Assembly: GCA_019120335.1 (NCBI GenBank)
Contig: DWVH01000048.1
Coordinates: 1 to 58,625 of the forward strand
Origin: Candidatus Enterococcus stercoripullorum
GTDB taxonomy: Bacteria; Bacillota; Bacilli; Lactobacillales; Enterococcaceae
Length of the DNA: 58,625 nt
Reading direction: 5' to 3'
Part shown: positions 51,521-58,625 of the stretch, piece by piece
How the letters are laid out: the number at the start of each line of letters is the position of its first letter
How positions within the stretch are numbered: the stretch's first letter is position 1
The notes under the pieces: generated by a model
Database searches by the model: none
The model's input: the letters and a program-made list of their open reading frames with translations, nothing else
What the model was told of the DNA's origin: nothing
Position numbers and translations under genes: made by a program

Positions 51521-52642
51521 TTACCAAACTTCTTTTGCAATCTCTTGTAATAGACGCATTTTCGCCCATTGTTGCTCAGGTGTTAATTTATTGCCTTCTT
51601 CTGTAGAGGCAAAACCACATTGCGGAGAGATAGCTAGATTTTCAAGCGGCACATATTCTGTTGCTTCTTTAATTCTTTCTTTAACCAATTCTTTATCTTC
51701 TAACTCTGGGAATTTAGATGTTACTAATCCTAAAACAACTTTGCTCTTTGGATTATGCCAGTAACGTAATGGTTTGAAATCTCCCGCACGATCACTGTCA
51801 TACTCTAGGAAGAAGCCATCATAGTTCGTCGCAAATAATTCTTTTGCAATCACTTCATAGCCACCTGAAAAAATCCAAGAAGACGCATGATTGCCACGAC
51901 AAATATGTGTAGTCACCACCATATCAGACGGCTTATTGGCTAATGCTTGATTGATAATGTTCGTACAAATTTGGGCGACTTCTTCAGGATTGATGCCTTT
52001 TTCAACTAATGACTCACGTTTGCTTTCATCGGCTAAAAAGGCCCAGTTGGTATCATCAAACTGCAAATAGCGACAACCTAAATCATAAAAGGCTTGAATC
52101 GCATCCGCATAAGTCTTAGCTAAATCTGCATAAAAATCCTCAATATTTGGATAAATTTGAACTAATTTTGAACTACCATCATTTGCTAGCACTTCTTGAC
52201 GTAACACCATTGTTGGACTTGGAATCGTCGCTTTAGCTTGGTGCACACCATCATTACCGACCGCTTCTTTCAAAAAAGTAAAATCGGCTAAAAATGGATG
52301 ATTTGGATTAAAGGCAATCTTATCAACCACACGTATATTATAAGATGGTACTGCAGCGCCTTTAAAATTCTGATTATAACCAGCTTCAGGGACATAACCT
52401 TCAATCCCTAATAAATTTTCTAAAAAGTCGATATGCCACCAACCACGACGAAACTCACCATCTGTAATGCCGAAAATGCCGACTTGTTTTTGTTCTTCAA
52501 CCAACTTCAAGATTTCTTCATCTTCTATTTGACGTAATTCATCTTTGGTAATCTGACCTTGTTGTAAATCGTGACGAGCTTGTTTAATACGTGCAGGACG
52601 TAAAAAGCTGCCCACGTGATCAACTATATAGGGTACTTGCAT
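51521..52642 (-). CDS. MetE C-terminal-domain-like methyltransferase (YxjG/YxjH type)
   Basis: 373 residues, GGAGG before ATG 52642. A single barrel homologous to the catalytic half of MetE: VDHVGSFLRP at the start, TDGEFRRGWWH, YLQFDDTNW, and zinc-ligand motifs TTHICRGN (His, Cys) and SPQCGFAST (Cys). This short group (B. subtilis YxjG/YxjH) lacks the N-terminal barrel; in relatives it belongs to the methionine regulon and may use another methyl donor. There is no MET-box in the 60-bp upstream spacer, in contrast to metE 5 kb away. Confidence 0.88.
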   Translation of the reverse strand: MQVPYIVDHVGSFLRPARIKQARHDLQQGQITKDELRQIEDEEILKLVEEQKQVGIFGITDGEFRRGWWHIDFLENLLGIEGYVPEAGYNQNFKGAAVPSYNIRVVDKIAFNPNHPFLADFTFLKEAVGNDGVHQAKATIPSPTMVLRQEVLANDGSSKLVQIYPNIEDFYADLAKTYADAIQAFYDLGCRYLQFDDTNWAFLADESKRESLVEKGINPEEVAQICTNIINQALANKPSDMVVTTHICRGNHASSWIFSGGYEVIAKELFATNYDGFFLEYDSDRAGDFKPLRYWHNPKSKVVLGLVTSKFPELEDKELVKERIKEATEYVPLENLAISPQCGFASTEEGNKLTPEQQWAKMRLLQEIAKEVW

Positions 52643-52710
52643 AAAAAAATCCTCCTTTTATTTTTTTATTGTACCGATTAATCCTAGGTGTGTAAACAGT
52701 CCGTCTAATT

Positions 52711-53565
52711 TTACGCTGATAGATTTTGACTATTATCACTTATTACTTTTGACAATAACTCAAGTACCTCTTCATTTTCAGTCAAATTGCTATGCGAGGC
52801 AGACACTATCTTTTCTTGATATTCGGTCTTGTTTTGGAAGATTTGCGCCCCCATTTGGACACTAGCTAAAGGGACTGTGCCATCCGTTGCTTGATTATTT
52901 AGACTACCGGCAATATTAATCATTTCAAAATTGGTTTGGCGAATACTGGATACCAAATAATGATTTAACCACTCTGTCACATTGGCACTTTGATAGTTTT
53001 GATTTTCCTCTTCTACTACATCATTATATGGCGTTCCTAAGGTAATCATTGTTGCTACCGGAGGCTCATCCGTTGTTTGCAAATTTTCTAGATATTCAGT
53101 AAAAACCAAACCACCATTCGAATGACCGACAAAGTTGTAGGTCTCAAAGTCATAAAAATCAAGAATACTATGTAATGCTTGCTGAAACCATTGCGCTTGT
53201 TGGCTAATTGCTTCAATGCCATCTTCTGCTTCTTCAAAGGCAATTACAAAAACTGGATGCTGACTACTCTTTTTGATTTTGCCCGTCACTTTCAAGGTAC
53301 CATCTGTATGTACGGTAATTTTTTCGACACTTAAATCCGGAGTCGTCGTCTTCAAGGTTGCCAACATTTCATCAAAGCGATTTTGAGTACCGTATGTGCC
53401 TGGAACCATGATCAAAGGGGTGGCAATTTGATAATTGACTTGCGCTGCCAATACATGATAAGTGGTGGAATCAGGATTGACTTCTACGGTTTTGGCCCCA
53501 CCAATCAGTCCGACAAATAAAACCAACATTGGATATAACCATAAATATTTTTTATAATTTGTCAT
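52711..53565 (-). CDS. Secreted alpha/beta hydrolase, DUF915 family
   Basis: 284 residues. A membrane-anchoring signal segment at 8-24 (LWLYPMLVLFVGLIGG) is followed by a hydrolase domain with PLIMVPGTYGTQNRF and the nucleophile elbow GHSNGG (Ser149). The acid and base are probably in DGTVPLAS and SASHSNLTEN. DUF915 proteins are lipase/esterase-like cell-surface hydrolases common in Lactobacillales, without defined substrate. AGGTAGGTAGC precedes ATG 53565. It is downstream of the ABC exporter genes but separated by a hairpin. Confidence 0.85.
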   Translation of the reverse strand: MTNYKKYLWLYPMLVLFVGLIGGAKTVEVNPDSTTYHVLAAQVNYQIATPLIMVPGTYGTQNRFDEMLATLKTTTPDLSVEKITVHTDGTLKVTGKIKKSSQHPVFVIAFEEAEDGIEAISQQAQWFQQALHSILDFYDFETYNFVGHSNGGLVFTEYLENLQTTDEPPVATMITLGTPYNDVVEEENQNYQSANVTEWLNHYLVSSIRQTNFEMINIAGSLNNQATDGTVPLASVQMGAQIFQNKTEYQEKIVSASHSNLTENEEVLELLSKVISDNSQNLSA

Positions 53566-53644
53566 GCTACCTACCTTCTATTTTTTCTAGTTCGATTATA
53601 ACGCAACTATCTTAAAAAATTCTTAACCTTTGCTCAAAAATTGA

Positions 53645-53681
53645 ATTACAGTTAGATGTCAAAATGTCACCTAACTGTAAT
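53645..53681 (-). terminator. Terminator of the ABC exporter operon
   Basis: ATTACAGTTAG and CTAACTGTAAT form a perfect 11-bp stem, closed further by partial pairing; a T-containing tail (TTCAATTTTTG) follows on the minus strand. Confidence 0.75.
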
Positions 53682-53687
53682 CTTTTG

Positions 53688-54356
53688 CTATAAGGAAACT
53701 GCTTGCTTTGTTAACTGCTGATTTTTCAACACATAGACTTCATCACTCGCATTAGCCACTTCTTTTTCGTGCGTGACAATGATGATGCATTTTTCCTGTT
53801 CATGGGCAAGCTGCTGAAAAAGGGTGATGATTTCTTGAGAGGTTTGTTCATCTAAATTTCCTGTTGGTTCATCGGCCACAATCAAATCATGTCCACAACA
53901 AACCGCTCGAACAATGGCGACTCTTTGCTGTTGTCCACCCGATAGATGACTCACTCGTTTATCAGCCAACTCACGAGTAAGGCCAACTTTTTCTAACTGT
54001 TGATAAGCATATTCTTTAGGATTGTCTTTTTTGGTCTGACTGATTGCCATCGCTGTTAATACATTTTCTACCGCACTCAGATAAGGTAACAGATTATAGG
54101 CTTGAAAGACGATAGAAACACGATTTTTCCGATAGTTTTGAAGACCAATTTGTTTTAACGACTCCCCTTGATAAGTGATTTGCCCTTCTTTGGGTTGATC
54201 TAAACCAGCTAAAAGGGATAAAAAGGTGGTTTTGCCGCTACCACTTGTTCCTAAAATGGCATACATCTTGCGTGGTTCAAAGGTCAAATTGACTTGCTGA
54301 AACAATGGACGTTCATTTGTATACCAGTAACCTAAATTTTCAACTTGTAAAACCAT
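53688..54356 (-). CDS. ABC transporter ATP-binding protein (MacB/LolD type)
   Basis: 222 residues, GAGGTGA before ATG 54356. Complete ATPase: Walker A GTSGSGKTT, Q-loop VFQAYNLLPYLSA, signature LSGGQQQRV, Walker B LIVADEPTGNLDE with the catalytic Glu, and switch His (IIVTHEKEV). The DEPTGNLD motif is typical of the MacB/FtsE/LolD group that drives FtsX-type permeases. Its partner permease gene ends 14 bp upstream. The operon faces a two-component system across a 120-bp spacer, suggesting regulation by it. Confidence 0.93.
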   Translation of the reverse strand: MVLQVENLGYWYTNERPLFQQVNLTFEPRKMYAILGTSGSGKTTFLSLLAGLDQPKEGQITYQGESLKQIGLQNYRKNRVSIVFQAYNLLPYLSAVENVLTAMAISQTKKDNPKEYAYQQLEKVGLTRELADKRVSHLSGGQQQRVAIVRAVCCGHDLIVADEPTGNLDEQTSQEIITLFQQLAHEQEKCIIIVTHEKEVANASDEVYVLKNQQLTKQAVSL

Positions 54357-54370
54357 ATTTTCACCTCATT

Positions 54371-55927
54371 TTACGATATTAGAATTGATTTGGGATTTAA
54401 TCTAAAAATACCAATGGATGCAAAACAAATTGCGATTAAAACAATCCCTATTGCTATAGCCGTTAAAAGCATGAATTGTTTTGGTTGTACGTTAATTTTC
54501 AAATTTTTCACTTCTTGTGATGCAGCAAATGGATTTTGACGATTGCCTCCTGGTCGACTAGGCGGTGTTTGGTCATTTTGCACTTTACCTGGTGCCCCAC
54601 CTAGTTGATTATTGGTCTGTTGGTTTTGGGTGCTTGTGGTTTGTTGGCTAATCAGTTGGTTGCCTAGTGCATTTCCTACAAGATTGCCTGTTACACCTGC
54701 AATGCCTAAAGCAAATACTAAACAAATGATGATTTCGATGAAGAACTGGCCGATTAACTTGATGCGTGATTCACCCAATGATAACAATACGCCCATCTCA
54801 TAGCGACGATCTTTCAAACTTAACATCACAATCAAAGTTAGTATCACTACACCTGCAACACCGACAAGGATAATAATATTTTTGGCAAATCCTTTGACAT
54901 TATTCAGTGGTTGAAGCATTTGTTGATACATTTGATCATTGCTTTGAAGACTAAAAGTATCGGTATCAATTAATTTTTCGGCTTGTTTAATGAAACTATC
55001 CATTTTAGCAGGATCTTCTAAGGTAAATGTCGCCTCATCAATCGTTTCACTATCTTCGCCTTTTAAGATTGCTACCATCGTATAAGAAGTAATTAAGGTA
55101 TTCGCCGGATTTAAAAAGTTAAACTGCATCCCCAACTCATCACCAGCATCAGTGGTTTCATAGATACCTTTCACCTGTAATTCGACTTCCTTATCATCAC
55201 TGGTTGTCACTTTGAAGGTATCCCCGACAGATAAATCATTTTCCTCAGCCAAATTTTTTTCAATTAATACAGCGTTACTTCCTTCATCGGCACTAGTAAT
55301 TGCACTTCCTTTGATTATTTTGGCTTCTCCTTGGGCAAAAGTAGCTAATAAGCTGCTATCTGAGACACCTTGGACGCGAAAATCTCCTTGCGACATGGCT
55401 TCTCCTGGCGGCATCTTTCCATTTCCTTGTTTACTTTGACTTGCACCAGAAGTTACCTCATTGTCTTTACTTTCGCTCGTATCCTCGTTAGAATGGCTTG
55501 TTGTTTCACTAGTACTGCTTGTTGCAGTACTACTTTCAATCGCTTCTATACCGCTTGCTGCATCTACTGAAGTGGTCGCTGTGTATAGATAAGATTTCAC
55601 CCCTGATAATGCCGCGATTTTTTTCGCATCACTTAAATTGATTGGCGTACGGTTAAAAGTTTTCCGCTGACTTTGCTCAGAACTACTCGAGGTTTGTCCG
55701 CTACCTTCTTCATTTTCCTTTGCTTGAAACATAGCCTCACGATTTTGAGTTAGTGTTACAGTGGCTCCGGTACTTTTTTGGGCATTGATGATTGCTTGAT
55801 TCGCTGCTTGATAGATACTCAAACCTGCTAAAACAAAAATCATTATGACGGATAGAATTGCAATCATTAAACCACTTTTGCCTTTTTTGGACCAGAGATA
55901 TTGATAGGCACGTTTGATAAAGTTCAT
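54371..55927 (-). CDS. ABC transporter permease (MacB/FtsX family) with low-complexity extracellular insert
   Basis: 518 residues. TM1 (about 17-37, GLMIAILSVIMIFVLAGLSIY) is followed by a large extracellular MacB_PCD domain and three C-terminal membrane helices. Two low-complexity segments stand out: a Ser/Thr/Glu-rich stretch near 125-180 (SSTATSSTSETTSHS) and a Gln/Asn/Pro-rich one near 430-465 (TTSTQNQQTNNQLGG) in the loop between the third and fourth membrane segments. Such permeases export peptides, lipids or antibiotics rather than import. Works with the ATPase encoded 14 bp downstream. Confidence 0.87.
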   Translation of the reverse strand: MNFIKRAYQYLWSKKGKSGLMIAILSVIMIFVLAGLSIYQAANQAIINAQKSTGATVTLTQNREAMFQAKENEEGSGQTSSSSEQSQRKTFNRTPINLSDAKKIAALSGVKSYLYTATTSVDAASGIEAIESSTATSSTSETTSHSNEDTSESKDNEVTSGASQSKQGNGKMPPGEAMSQGDFRVQGVSDSSLLATFAQGEAKIIKGSAITSADEGSNAVLIEKNLAEENDLSVGDTFKVTTSDDKEVELQVKGIYETTDAGDELGMQFNFLNPANTLITSYTMVAILKGEDSETIDEATFTLEDPAKMDSFIKQAEKLIDTDTFSLQSNDQMYQQMLQPLNNVKGFAKNIIILVGVAGVVILTLIVMLSLKDRRYEMGVLLSLGESRIKLIGQFFIEIIICLVFALGIAGVTGNLVGNALGNQLISQQTTSTQNQQTNNQLGGAPGKVQNDQTPPSRPGGNRQNPFAASQEVKNLKINVQPKQFMLLTAIAIGIVLIAICFASIGIFRLNPKSILIS

Positions 55928-56056
55928 CTTGCTTCATTCCTTTCGTTTTTTTCAATATAACGCCAATAACTTAAAGCTAGCTTAAAAATTTTAAGGTTCA
56001 ATTATGGAAAGTCAGATAGTCTTTAGTTACAATAATAAGGAAAGTAGGTGGATGCG

Positions 56057-56737
56057 ATGATTAAACTATTATTAATAGAAGATGAAAAAATTCTAGCTGA
56101 AAATATTAAAGAAATTATTGCTGATTTAGGGGAAGTGACGCTGTGTTTTGATGGTGAAGAAGGCTTGTATGAAGCACAAAGTAAGATATATGATTTGATT
56201 TTGCTTGATCTGATGCTACCAAAAATGAGTGGTTATCAAGTGCTTGCTCAATTACGTCAAGAGAATATTCAAACACCCGTCTTAATCTTAACTGCCAAAG
56301 ATAGCCTAGAAGATAAAATTACTGGATTTCAAAAAGGGGCTGATGATTATTTAACCAAACCCTTTTATCGTGAAGAACTACTATTAAGAGTCAAAGCCCT
56401 ATTAAGACGTTCGTTAGGCTTGCATGAGGAAAATACCCTACAATATGGAAGTGTCATTTGTGATTTAAGCAAAAAAGAAGTTCGTGCACATGAAACTATC
56501 CTACCTATTCAAGGCAAGGAATTTGAACTGCTCGTCTATTTGATTCAAAACCAAGGAATGATTTTAACCAAAGAGCAAATTTTTGACCGCATTTGGGGCT
56601 TTGATTCGGAAACAACAATTACAGTGGTCGAAGTGTATATGAGTCATTTGCGCAAACATCTAAAACAGACCGATATGGCAGAAAATATCCAAACTCTACG
56701 CAATGTTGGTTATCTATTAGCCTCAAGAAAGGATTGA
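56057..56737 (+). CDS. OmpR/PhoB family response regulator
   Basis: 226 residues from ATG 56057, with AGGTGG upstream. Receiver domain with the acidic pair IEDE (residues 8-10), phosphoacceptor Asp51 in LLLDLMLP and Lys in LTKPF; C-terminal winged helix with [15 protein letters not shown] and [12 protein letters not shown]. It is four bases ahead of the sensor kinase gene and divergent from the ABC permease, which is the likely target. Confidence 0.92.
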   Translation: MIKLLLIEDEKILAENIKEIIADLGEVTLCFDGEEGLYEAQSKIYDLILLDLMLPKMSGYQVLAQLRQENIQTPVLILTAKDSLEDKITGFQKGADDYLTKPFYREELLLRVKALLRRSLGLHEENTLQYGSVICDLSKKEVRAHETILPIQGKEFELLVYLIQNQGMILTKEQIFDRIWGFDSETTITVVEVYMSHLRKHLKQTDMAENIQTLRNVGYLLASRKD

Positions 56738-56741
56738 GAGA

Positions 56742-58058
56742 ATGAAAGAAGAGATTACAAGCAAGCAACAACGGCGACTTTTCTTCTTTAATATTCTTGC
56801 TTTTGGAGGGATTTTTCTACTCTTAGGCTTGATTATTTTACAATTAATGCATAGCCTTGCTTATCAACAAACCGACAAAATGCTGAGACAAGTCATGAAT
56901 CAACCAACTTTGGTACAGCTTGAAATTGCCCGTTTTGAACAAGAGGATTTATTCAATAGTCAGGGAGAAAGTCTAGAAAAACAACCACCTGATAAGGATT
57001 TCAAAGGCTTCAACCGTTTTAATACTCAGTTGATTCTGTGGTCTAAATCAGGCGAAATCTTGAATAAATCTCTACTCGGCGGTCGTTTGAATGAATTAAA
57101 TGCATTAACACTCGATAAAAAAAGACTAGGCAAAGTGAAAGAACTTAGCCTGAATAATGGACAACTTGCCTTTCATTCCATCACCTATAAATATGAAAGT
57201 GAAAATTCCGCAGTGGCTTATGTACAAATTTTAGCCAATACCAACCAAGTCAGTGATTCCATGGTGACTTTTCAGATGATTTTAGTCATTTGCATGCTTA
57301 TTTTTTGGTTACTATCGATTGTCGTCAGTTTTTATCTCGCCAAAGCCAATATGCAACCTATTTTGAAGTCTTGGCACAAGCAACAGGAATTTGTCGAAAA
57401 TGCCTCCCACGAGTTGCGAACTCCATTGACAATTATTCAAAATAGTTTACAGAAGCTCTTTACACAACCGAACCATACTATTATGGAAGAATCAGAGACG
57501 ATTGCCCAAGCCTTAAACGAGACCAGAAGGCTAAATAGTTTAACTGCTGACTTATTAACCATTGCAAGAAGCGACTCTAATCAACTGATATTAGAAAAAT
57601 CCGCTTTTCATATTGATACTTTTCTTAATTCAATTGTCGAACCTTTTATCGAAATGGCAGAAATTGAAGAGAAACCCTTTATCTTTGAGAATCTCACTTC
57701 TGATATGATTATTGCTGATCACAAGCGACTGCATCAATTAGTTGTCATCTTGTTAGATAATGCTTTGAAGTATACAGATACTGGCGATGCTATCACGGTG
57801 CTTTCAAAAAGTAATGGTGCGTTTTGGCAATTAGAAGTAAAAAATACAGGGCCTTCAATTAATGAGGAACATAAAGCGCATCTTTTTGAACGTTTCTACC
57901 GCGAAGATGCTTCTCGTAATCAAGCAACTGGTGGCTATGGTTTGGGCTTAACTATCGCTTGGCAAATCATTCATGAACATCAGGGGAAAATTGAAGTGCT
58001 AGATATCCTCCCAAGGGGCGTGAATTTTCGCGTTACTTTACCATTGAAGCAAAAATGA
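56742..58058 (+). CDS. Sensor histidine kinase
   Basis: 438 residues, AAAGGA eight bases before ATG 56742. TM1 (about 12-36) and TM2 (about 178-200) enclose a 140-residue extracellular sensor with a Gln/Asp-rich first part. The dimerisation helix has ENASHELRTPLT with His223; ATPase boxes follow as LLDNALKYTD (N), KNTGPSI (G1 region) and GGYGLGLTIA (G2). It phosphorylates the response regulator encoded just upstream. A fragment of repeat module A begins three bases after its stop codon. Confidence 0.92.
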   Translation: MKEEITSKQQRRLFFFNILAFGGIFLLLGLIILQLMHSLAYQQTDKMLRQVMNQPTLVQLEIARFEQEDLFNSQGESLEKQPPDKDFKGFNRFNTQLILWSKSGEILNKSLLGGRLNELNALTLDKKRLGKVKELSLNNGQLAFHSITYKYESENSAVAYVQILANTNQVSDSMVTFQMILVICMLIFWLLSIVVSFYLAKANMQPILKSWHKQQEFVENASHELRTPLTIIQNSLQKLFTQPNHTIMEESETIAQALNETRRLNSLTADLLTIARSDSNQLILEKSAFHIDTFLNSIVEPFIEMAEIEEKPFIFENLTSDMIIADHKRLHQLVVILLDNALKYTDTGDAITVLSKSNGAFWQLEVKNTGPSINEEHKAHLFERFYREDASRNQATGGYGLGLTIAWQIIHEHQGKIEVLDILPRGVNFRVTLPLKQK

Positions 58059-58060
58059 TG

Positions 58061-58108
58061 AGGTAAACACGAATTTTTTCGAGGGTTTCCAAGCTTCTTC
58101 ACATCCTT
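58061..58108 (+). repeat. Fragment of repeat module A (right half)
   Basis: GGTAAACACGAATTT followed by CCAAGCTTCTTCACATCCTT corresponds to the right half of module A (compare 22065-22110). The left half and the partner module are missing. It lies immediately after the histidine kinase stop codon. Confidence 0.65.
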
Positions 58109-58118
58109 TATACAAAAA

Positions 58119-58146
58119 CGAGGCTGTTTTTGGGCAGCCTCGCTTT
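58119..58146 (+). terminator. Terminator of the two-component system
   Basis: CGAGGCTG pairs with CAGCCTCG around an 8-nt loop and is followed by CTTTTG; the stem is GC-rich. Confidence 0.82.
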
Positions 58147-58625
58147 TGTGTTATGGGAAAGGATAGTATATATAAAATTGAAACAGCATATTTAAGTATT
58201 GAGACATTCACCCAATACATGTACATTTTACACCTATCATTCAAAAAATGCTACTAATTTGAGCAGATGCAAAAAAATTATTACCTTTTCTTTCAAGAAA
58301 GCGGATTATACAAAGAAAGATTTACGGTGTCTCCTAAATTATTAAAGAAACTAAAAAATACTTTCACGCTTTCCTATACTCCTAAGATAACATTCTCAAA
58401 ATCACTTGTCAAGCTGTAAAAAACAGAGTCTTTTCACAACGGGAGTTTTACAGTTGAATTGAAATATTTTCGCTCTATGCCTTGGTATAAAGCTATTTTT
58501 TTGTCAAATTTTTTCAATTTTATACTCGTACTTTCTACGTACTTTATGGTAAAATAATGATATCTGATAATATTTACAATGTGTAAATATAGGCTGATAA
58601 AATCAACCAATAAATAATTACATTT
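58147..58625. other. Gene-poor window end, one weak small ORF
   Basis: About 480 AT-rich bases. A 50-codon frame at 58268-58420 (plus strand, starts MQKNYYLFFQESG, ends SKSLVKL) has only a weak GAGCAG upstream and no recognised family, so I do not call it a gene. CTGTAAAA and TTTTACAG (near 58414-58455) form an inverted repeat at its end. A TAAAAT-type -10 near 58550 may start a gene outside the window. Confidence 0.4.

Noticed and set aside
58268-58420. 50-codon ORF near the window end
   Set aside because: Weak ribosome site and no recognisable family; mentioned only in the gap description.
1-58625. CRISPR arrays, tRNA or rRNA genes, prophage or integrase genes
   Set aside because: None seen on either strand; the repeated elements are palindromic modules of about 130 bp, not spaced direct repeats.

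Overview
The window is a 58.6-kb, AT-rich stretch of a low-GC Gram-positive chromosome. The housekeeping content points to Lactobacillales and most closely to an Enterococcus-type genome: the SpxH-CYTH-RelQ-NAD kinase-RluA-MgtE cluster, MecA and Spx nearby, TatD-RNase M5-KsgA, a CpsB/C/D-LCP module, ECF vitamin S-components, a THF riboswitch on folT and a streptococcal/lactococcal-type MET-box on metE. The species is not fixed by the sequence; an E. cecorum-like lineage is a guess. No rRNA, tRNA, CRISPR array, intact IS element or prophage is visible.

Layout. 1-5.8 kb is an accessory-flavoured edge: a nonsense-mutated Rpn-type nuclease, a three-gene operon (O-methyltransferase, DUF2829/Tad2-like protein, SDR oxidoreductase), a Gfo/Idh/MocA dehydrogenase divergent from an RpiR regulator, and a broken AbiEi-like antitoxin. 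5.8-17.4 kb carries stress and core genes: mgtE, an RluA-type synthase, nadK, relQ, a CYTH phosphatase, spxH, mecA, spx, sbcC and sbcD. 17.6-24.1 kb has a LytTR regulator with a broken receiver, plsC, a tRNA methyltransferase, yazA, a ClC channel, efp and a lipoate ligase. 24.4-26.8 kb is a C26 amidotransferase-peptidase plus an oligopeptide-binding lipoprotein. 27.1-33.8 kb is an envelope block: zinc-ribbon membrane protein, CpsD, CpsC, an unknown coiled-coil protein, CpsB, an LCP ligase and a 3D-domain wall protein, with no glycosyltransferases beside it. 34.2-40.1 kb has a heterodimeric ABC exporter, two tandem paralogous small proteins, folT with its THF riboswitch and a second ECF S-component. 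40.5-43.8 kb is ksgA-rnmV-tatD and a phosphoesterase. 43.8-52.6 kb is methionine/aromatic metabolism: metF, metE, NUDIX, an MtaR-like LysR regulator, DAHP synthase, an alpha/beta hydrolase and a MetE-like C-terminal-domain protein. 52.7-58.1 kb has a DUF915 hydrolase and an ABC exporter facing a two-component system.

The strongest unexplained signal is a family of intergenic palindromic repeats (modules A and B, about 130 bp each, bounded by GACGGTGT and ACAACCTT) present as arrays at four loci with a fragment at a fifth. One copy is nested inside another and the stems carry paired changes. Three intergenic stretches also look like independent small-RNA genes (about 18.56, 27.0 and 40.3 kb); two of these carry C-rich, anti-Shine-Dalgarno-like unpaired segments.

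Circuits that can be read directly: a perfect MET-box sits about 65 bp upstream of a metE promoter and beside the gene for its likely LysR activator; a THF aptamer precedes folT; two TGTCNNGACA dyads bracket the promoter of a putative niacin-type ECF gene. SpxH, MecA and Spx, all part of ClpXP/ClpCP-controlled stress proteolysis, lie within 2.1 kb of each other.
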